Part shown: one piece after another, positions 60,702 through 64,000 of the stretch | Numbering within the stretch: the first letter of the stretch is position 1 | Layout of the letters: every line of letters begins with the position of its first letter | Assembly: GCF_020621385.1 (NCBI RefSeq) | Contig: NZ_JAESVA010000005.1 | Span: forward strand, 186,001-250,000 | DNA from: Acidisoma cellulosilyticum | GTDB lineage: Bacteria > Pseudomonadota > Alphaproteobacteria > Acetobacterales > Acetobacteraceae | Length of the DNA: 64,000 nucleotides | Direction of reading: 5' to 3' | The notes under the pieces: generated by a model | The model's database searches: none | What the model was told of the DNA's origin: nothing | Seen by the model: the letters and a program-made list of their open reading frames with translations, nothing else | Position numbers and translations under genes: made by a program

Positions 60702-61880
60702 ATGGTTTCTCCCGGCACCGTTTCACGCCGTCTCCGTCTGGGTATGGTCGGTGGTGGCCCCGGCTCGCTGATCGGACCCGTGCATCGTATCGCCGCGCGG
60801 TTGGATGACCGTTTCGAACTCGTCGCCGGAGCGCTCTCCTCGGACCGCGATCGTGCGCGTCAGGGGGCGGCCGAAGTGCATATCGCGCCCGACCGCAGCT
60901 ATGACACATGGCAAGCGATGGTGGCGGCCGAGGCCGCACGTCCAGACCGCATCGACGTCGTCGCCATCGTCACGCCCAATCACTTGCATCACGGTCCCGC
61001 CAAAGCCTTCATGGAAGCGGGCATCGATGTGATCTGCGACAAGCCGCTGACGCTGAATACGGCGGAGGCCGAGGATCTGGTCAGGGTGCAGCAGCAGACC
61101 GGCCGCATTTTCGGCGTCACCCATACCTATGCCGGCTATCCGATGGTGCGGCAGGCCCGTGCCATGGTCGCGGCCGGGGCGATCGGCCGCGTGCGGCTGG
61201 TCAATGTCGAATATGTGCAGTCCTGGCTGACGGAGCCGCTGGAGGCAACGGGCAATAAGCAGGCGGGCTGGCGCACCGATCCTGCCTTCTCAGGCGCCGG
61301 CGGTTGCGTGGGCGATATCGGCACCCATGCCTATCATCTTGCCAGTTTCGTCAGTGGCATGCTGCCGGACGCGATCTGCGCCGATCTGACGGCCTTCGCG
61401 CCAGGCCGGAAGCTGGACGATAATGTCCATATCCTCATGCGCTATGGGTCAGGCGCGCGCGGGATGATCTGGGCCACACAGGTCGCGCCGGGCAATGACA
61501 ATGGCATCCGGGTGCGTATCTATGGGGAGACGGGCGGCATCAGTTGGTTTCAGGAGCAGCCGAACGACCTGCATTTCACCCGCTTCGGGGAGGCGCCGCA
61601 GCGCCTGGGCCGCGCCGGTGTGATGCTCGGTGGTATTCCGCGGCCTTATGAGCCAAGGGCGGCGGTTGGCCATCCGGAAGGGTATCTGGAGGCTTTCGCG
61701 CAGCTCTACACCGATATGGCCGAGCAGATGACGGCGCGAAATGAGGGCCGTGCGGCAGCGCCGGACAGCCTGCAACTTGCCACCATCGGTGAGGGGCTGA
61801 TCGGCATGCGCTTTATCGATGCCGCCATCGCATCGAGCGCCCAGGGCGGGACCTGGGTCAGCCCGGACAGCGCGCGTTAA
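60702..61880 (+). CDS. Gfo/Idh/MocA-family dehydrogenase
   Basis: 392 residues from ATG 60702 (AAGGA 10 bases upstream). LRLGMVGGGPGSLIGPVHRI binds NAD(P). DRIDVVAIVTPNHLHHGPAK then DVICDKPLTLN (Lys of D-K-P) and GGCVGDIGTHAYHLASFVSG (the D..TH motif) are diagnostic. It follows the DeoR gene after about 125 bases, so it likely belongs to the same pathway, oxidising a sugar or inositol-like compound. Confidence 0.85.
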   Translation: MVSPGTVSRRLRLGMVGGGPGSLIGPVHRIAARLDDRFELVAGALSSDRDRARQGAAEVHIAPDRSYDTWQAMVAAEAARPDRIDVVAIVTPNHLHHGPAKAFMEAGIDVICDKPLTLNTAEAEDLVRVQQQTGRIFGVTHTYAGYPMVRQARAMVAAGAIGRVRLVNVEYVQSWLTEPLEATGNKQAGWRTDPAFSGAGGCVGDIGTHAYHLASFVSGMLPDAICADLTAFAPGRKLDDNVHILMRYGSGARGMIWATQVAPGNDNGIRVRIYGETGGISWFQEQPNDLHFTRFGEAPQRLGRAGVMLGGIPRPYEPRAAVGHPEGYLEAFAQLYTDMAEQMTARNEGRAAAPDSLQLATIGEGLIGMRFIDAAIASSAQGGTWVSPDSAR

Positions 61881-62445
61881 ACCGGTGGAGCAGGCGAGGG
61901 ATCTTTCGTTTTGCGCAAGCCACGCGTGTTTTCACGCGATCCGCGCCAGGCGTGAGAGAAATGTCGATGTCAAAGCAGAGGGTTAAGCCCGGCGAAGGAT
62001 GAACCGACAACGGGCCGGGCGGAAAGTATTTCGAGCCTCAAATGAGACTAGATTTACCCTTGGTTAGCTATTACCGTAATGGTGCCGCGGCGACGCCACT
62101 GACTAGGTAAGTCGTCGTAACTCTGAACTGGGTGCGGGGAGGGCCGCAATCTCTCCCCGCCGCGGCGCAACAGGATTTTTCATGTTGACGATGCAACTTG
62201 AAAAAAACTTTCCAGAAATATATGACAGATCGTTTCTAGATAAAATCTTTTGATGGAAAGCCATTTTGTTTGCCGTTTTTTTGACGCTAAACGACATCAA
62301 ATATGAATAATGCCGATACGATTCAGCGATATCGGCGTTCCTCTTCCAATCATATATCTCTTATTAAGGATTACCGAAGCTCGACCTGCTGTATGGTCTC
62401 ATTTATCTGATATGAGTCTCTCAGAATTATATCTGAGGTTCATGA
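61881..62445. other. non-coding region upstream of LysR gene
   Basis: No gene is supported. It contains TCAGA-N6-TCTGA at 62,421-62,436 and further T-N11-A-type sites, fitting a LysR-binding region 10 bases before the regulator. The rest (61,900-62,300) shows only GC-rich hairpins and AT-rich tracts. Confidence 0.45.
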
Positions 62446-63339
62446 ATGAGACGTGAGGAGTTGGTCGACCTCAATGCCTTCCTAACGGTCGCCGAGGAGC
62501 AGAGTTTTACGCGCGCCGCTGCCAAGCTCGGCACCTCCCAGTCATCGCTGAGCCATACGATCCGGCGGTTGGAAACGCGCTTGGGCGTGCGCCTGCTGAC
62601 CCGCACCACGCGGAGCGTCGCGCCGACCGAAGCCGGTGAACGGCTGCTCGGCACGCTCAGGCCGGCGCTGGACAGCATCGGTTCTGAACTCACCTCGCTC
62701 AGCGACTTGCGCGACAAGCCGGCCGGGACGATCCGCATCACGACCTCCGAACATGCGACGACGAGCGTGCTTTGGCCAGCGCTGGAGGCATTTCTGCCGC
62801 ATTATCCCGATATCCATGTTGAGTTGAGCGTCAATTCCAGCTTCACCGATATCGTGACGGAGCGCTTCGACGCCGGCGTGCGGCTGGGCGAAGCCATTGC
62901 CAAGGACATGATTGCGGTGCGCATCGGTCCTGCCTTGCGTATGATCGTGGTCGGCGCGCCGTCCTATTTCGCCAAATATCCGATCCCGCAGACGCCGCAT
63001 GATCTGGCGGATCACCAATGCCTCAACTTTCGTCTGCCGACGTCTGGCGCCCTCTATGCGTGGGAGATGGCGAAGGACGGGCGGGAGTTGCGGGTGCGCG
63101 TGGACGGTCCGCTGGTCTTCAACAATATCAGCATGGTCATGCGCGCCGCACTTGCCGGCTTCGGTCTCGGCTTCGTTATGGAGGATCAGGTCAAGGCCCA
63201 ACTCTCGGACGGAAGCCTGATCGCTGTGCTGGGAGATTGGTGCCCGACCTTCCCCGGTTATCACCTTTATTACCCCAGCCGCCGGCAACCCTCCGCCGCA
63301 TTCGCGCTTCTGGTCGACGCGCTGCGCTATCGCGGCTGA
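62446..63339 (+). CDS. LysR-family transcriptional regulator
   Basis: 297 residues. LVDLNAFLTVAEEQSFTRAA then LGTSQSSLSHTIRRLETRLG is the LysR HTH; GVRLLTRTTRSVAPTEAGERLL ends it. A substrate-binding part follows (LPHYPDIHVELSVNSSFTDI, RFDAGVRLGEAIAKDMIAV). The start at 62,446 agrees with the HTH length. It may regulate the aldo/keto reductase 137 bases downstream, which lies in the same direction. Confidence 0.9.
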   Translation: MRREELVDLNAFLTVAEEQSFTRAAAKLGTSQSSLSHTIRRLETRLGVRLLTRTTRSVAPTEAGERLLGTLRPALDSIGSELTSLSDLRDKPAGTIRITTSEHATTSVLWPALEAFLPHYPDIHVELSVNSSFTDIVTERFDAGVRLGEAIAKDMIAVRIGPALRMIVVGAPSYFAKYPIPQTPHDLADHQCLNFRLPTSGALYAWEMAKDGRELRVRVDGPLVFNNISMVMRAALAGFGLGFVMEDQVKAQLSDGSLIAVLGDWCPTFPGYHLYYPSRRQPSAAFALLVDALRYRG

Positions 63340-63463
63340 CGCCTGAGCCGGTTGAGCCCATTCATGAATAATGGATATCGTTTCATGCGGTTTCAGCTGT
63401 CTAATGAATGAACGAGGCATCCTCTATTGTCCGAACCTGGGCGGTTTTGTGCCGCGACGGTAA

Positions 63464-64000
<537 letters not shown>

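Overview
The window is one stretch of a GC-rich alphaproteobacterial chromosome, most likely Acetobacteraceae. That placement rests on inference: the makeup of the exopolysaccharide locus, frequent GTG/TTG starts, TPR-glycosyltransferase proteins starting MNRKQRR, and the overall protein style. It divides into three blocks with different base composition.

(1) About 1-27,880 is the right-hand part of a prophage of the contractile-tail (P2/Mu-like) type, cut off by the left edge. It reads rightward through a tail-completion gene, tape measure, hub adaptor, gpX, gpD, gpV, gpW, gpJ, gpI, two tandem paralogous Ser/Ala-rich fibre proteins, a beta-helix-like fibre protein, a T5 A1-like metallophosphoesterase, an endolysin and a likely holin, ending at a strong terminator at 17,541. 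A minus-strand pair of membrane/secreted genes (3,641-4,657) interrupts the tail operon as a moron. Beyond the terminator lies a cargo arm (17.6-27.7 kb): small zinc-ribbon membrane proteins, a CheY-like protein, an m5C methyltransferase with a C-terminal ribbon-helix-helix-like tail, a DUF5710-like protein, a DUF4238 protein behind a short leader ORF, an HNH nuclease-like protein whose C-terminal part resembles the phage baseplate wedge protein gpW/gp25, and a vsr / second m5C methyltransferase / putative restriction endonuclease unit. Two small paralogous helix-turn-helix-like proteins bracket the DNA-modification genes. The block ends at a 3'-only remnant of a tRNA-Ser(GCU) gene (27,821-27,881), which I read as the attachment-site scar. 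No integrase is in view.

(2) About 27,967-52,657 is a Wzx/Wzy-type exopolysaccharide locus: initiating polyprenyl-phosphate sugar transferase, several GT2/GT4-type glycosyltransferases, Wzx-like flippase, Wzy/GumE-like polymerase, Wzc-like co-polymerase with tyrosine kinase, Wza/GumB-like export lipoprotein, outer-membrane beta-barrel, UDP-galactopyranose mutase (so galactofuranose is expected), a secreted GH-A-type glycosidase, a lytic transglycosylase-like protein, and three tandem atypical response-regulator-like proteins (two with LuxR HTH, one without). A recurring CTAG-centred motif lies in several intergenic regions of this block.

(3) About 53,884-61,880 is a catabolic cluster: FGGY kinase of glycerol-kinase type, two FAD oxidoreductases resembling the GlpA/BFD and HcnB/SoxA families, an APC permease, a divergent DeoR-type repressor and a Gfo/Idh/MocA dehydrogenase. 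The window closes with a LysR regulator and a truncated aldo/keto reductase.

The strongest candidate for something undescribed is the HNH plus gp25-like fusion (22,868-24,040) in the prophage cargo arm. Second are the three pseudo-receiver regulators with the CTAG motif of the polysaccharide locus. All homology statements come from reading the sequence; no database was searched.
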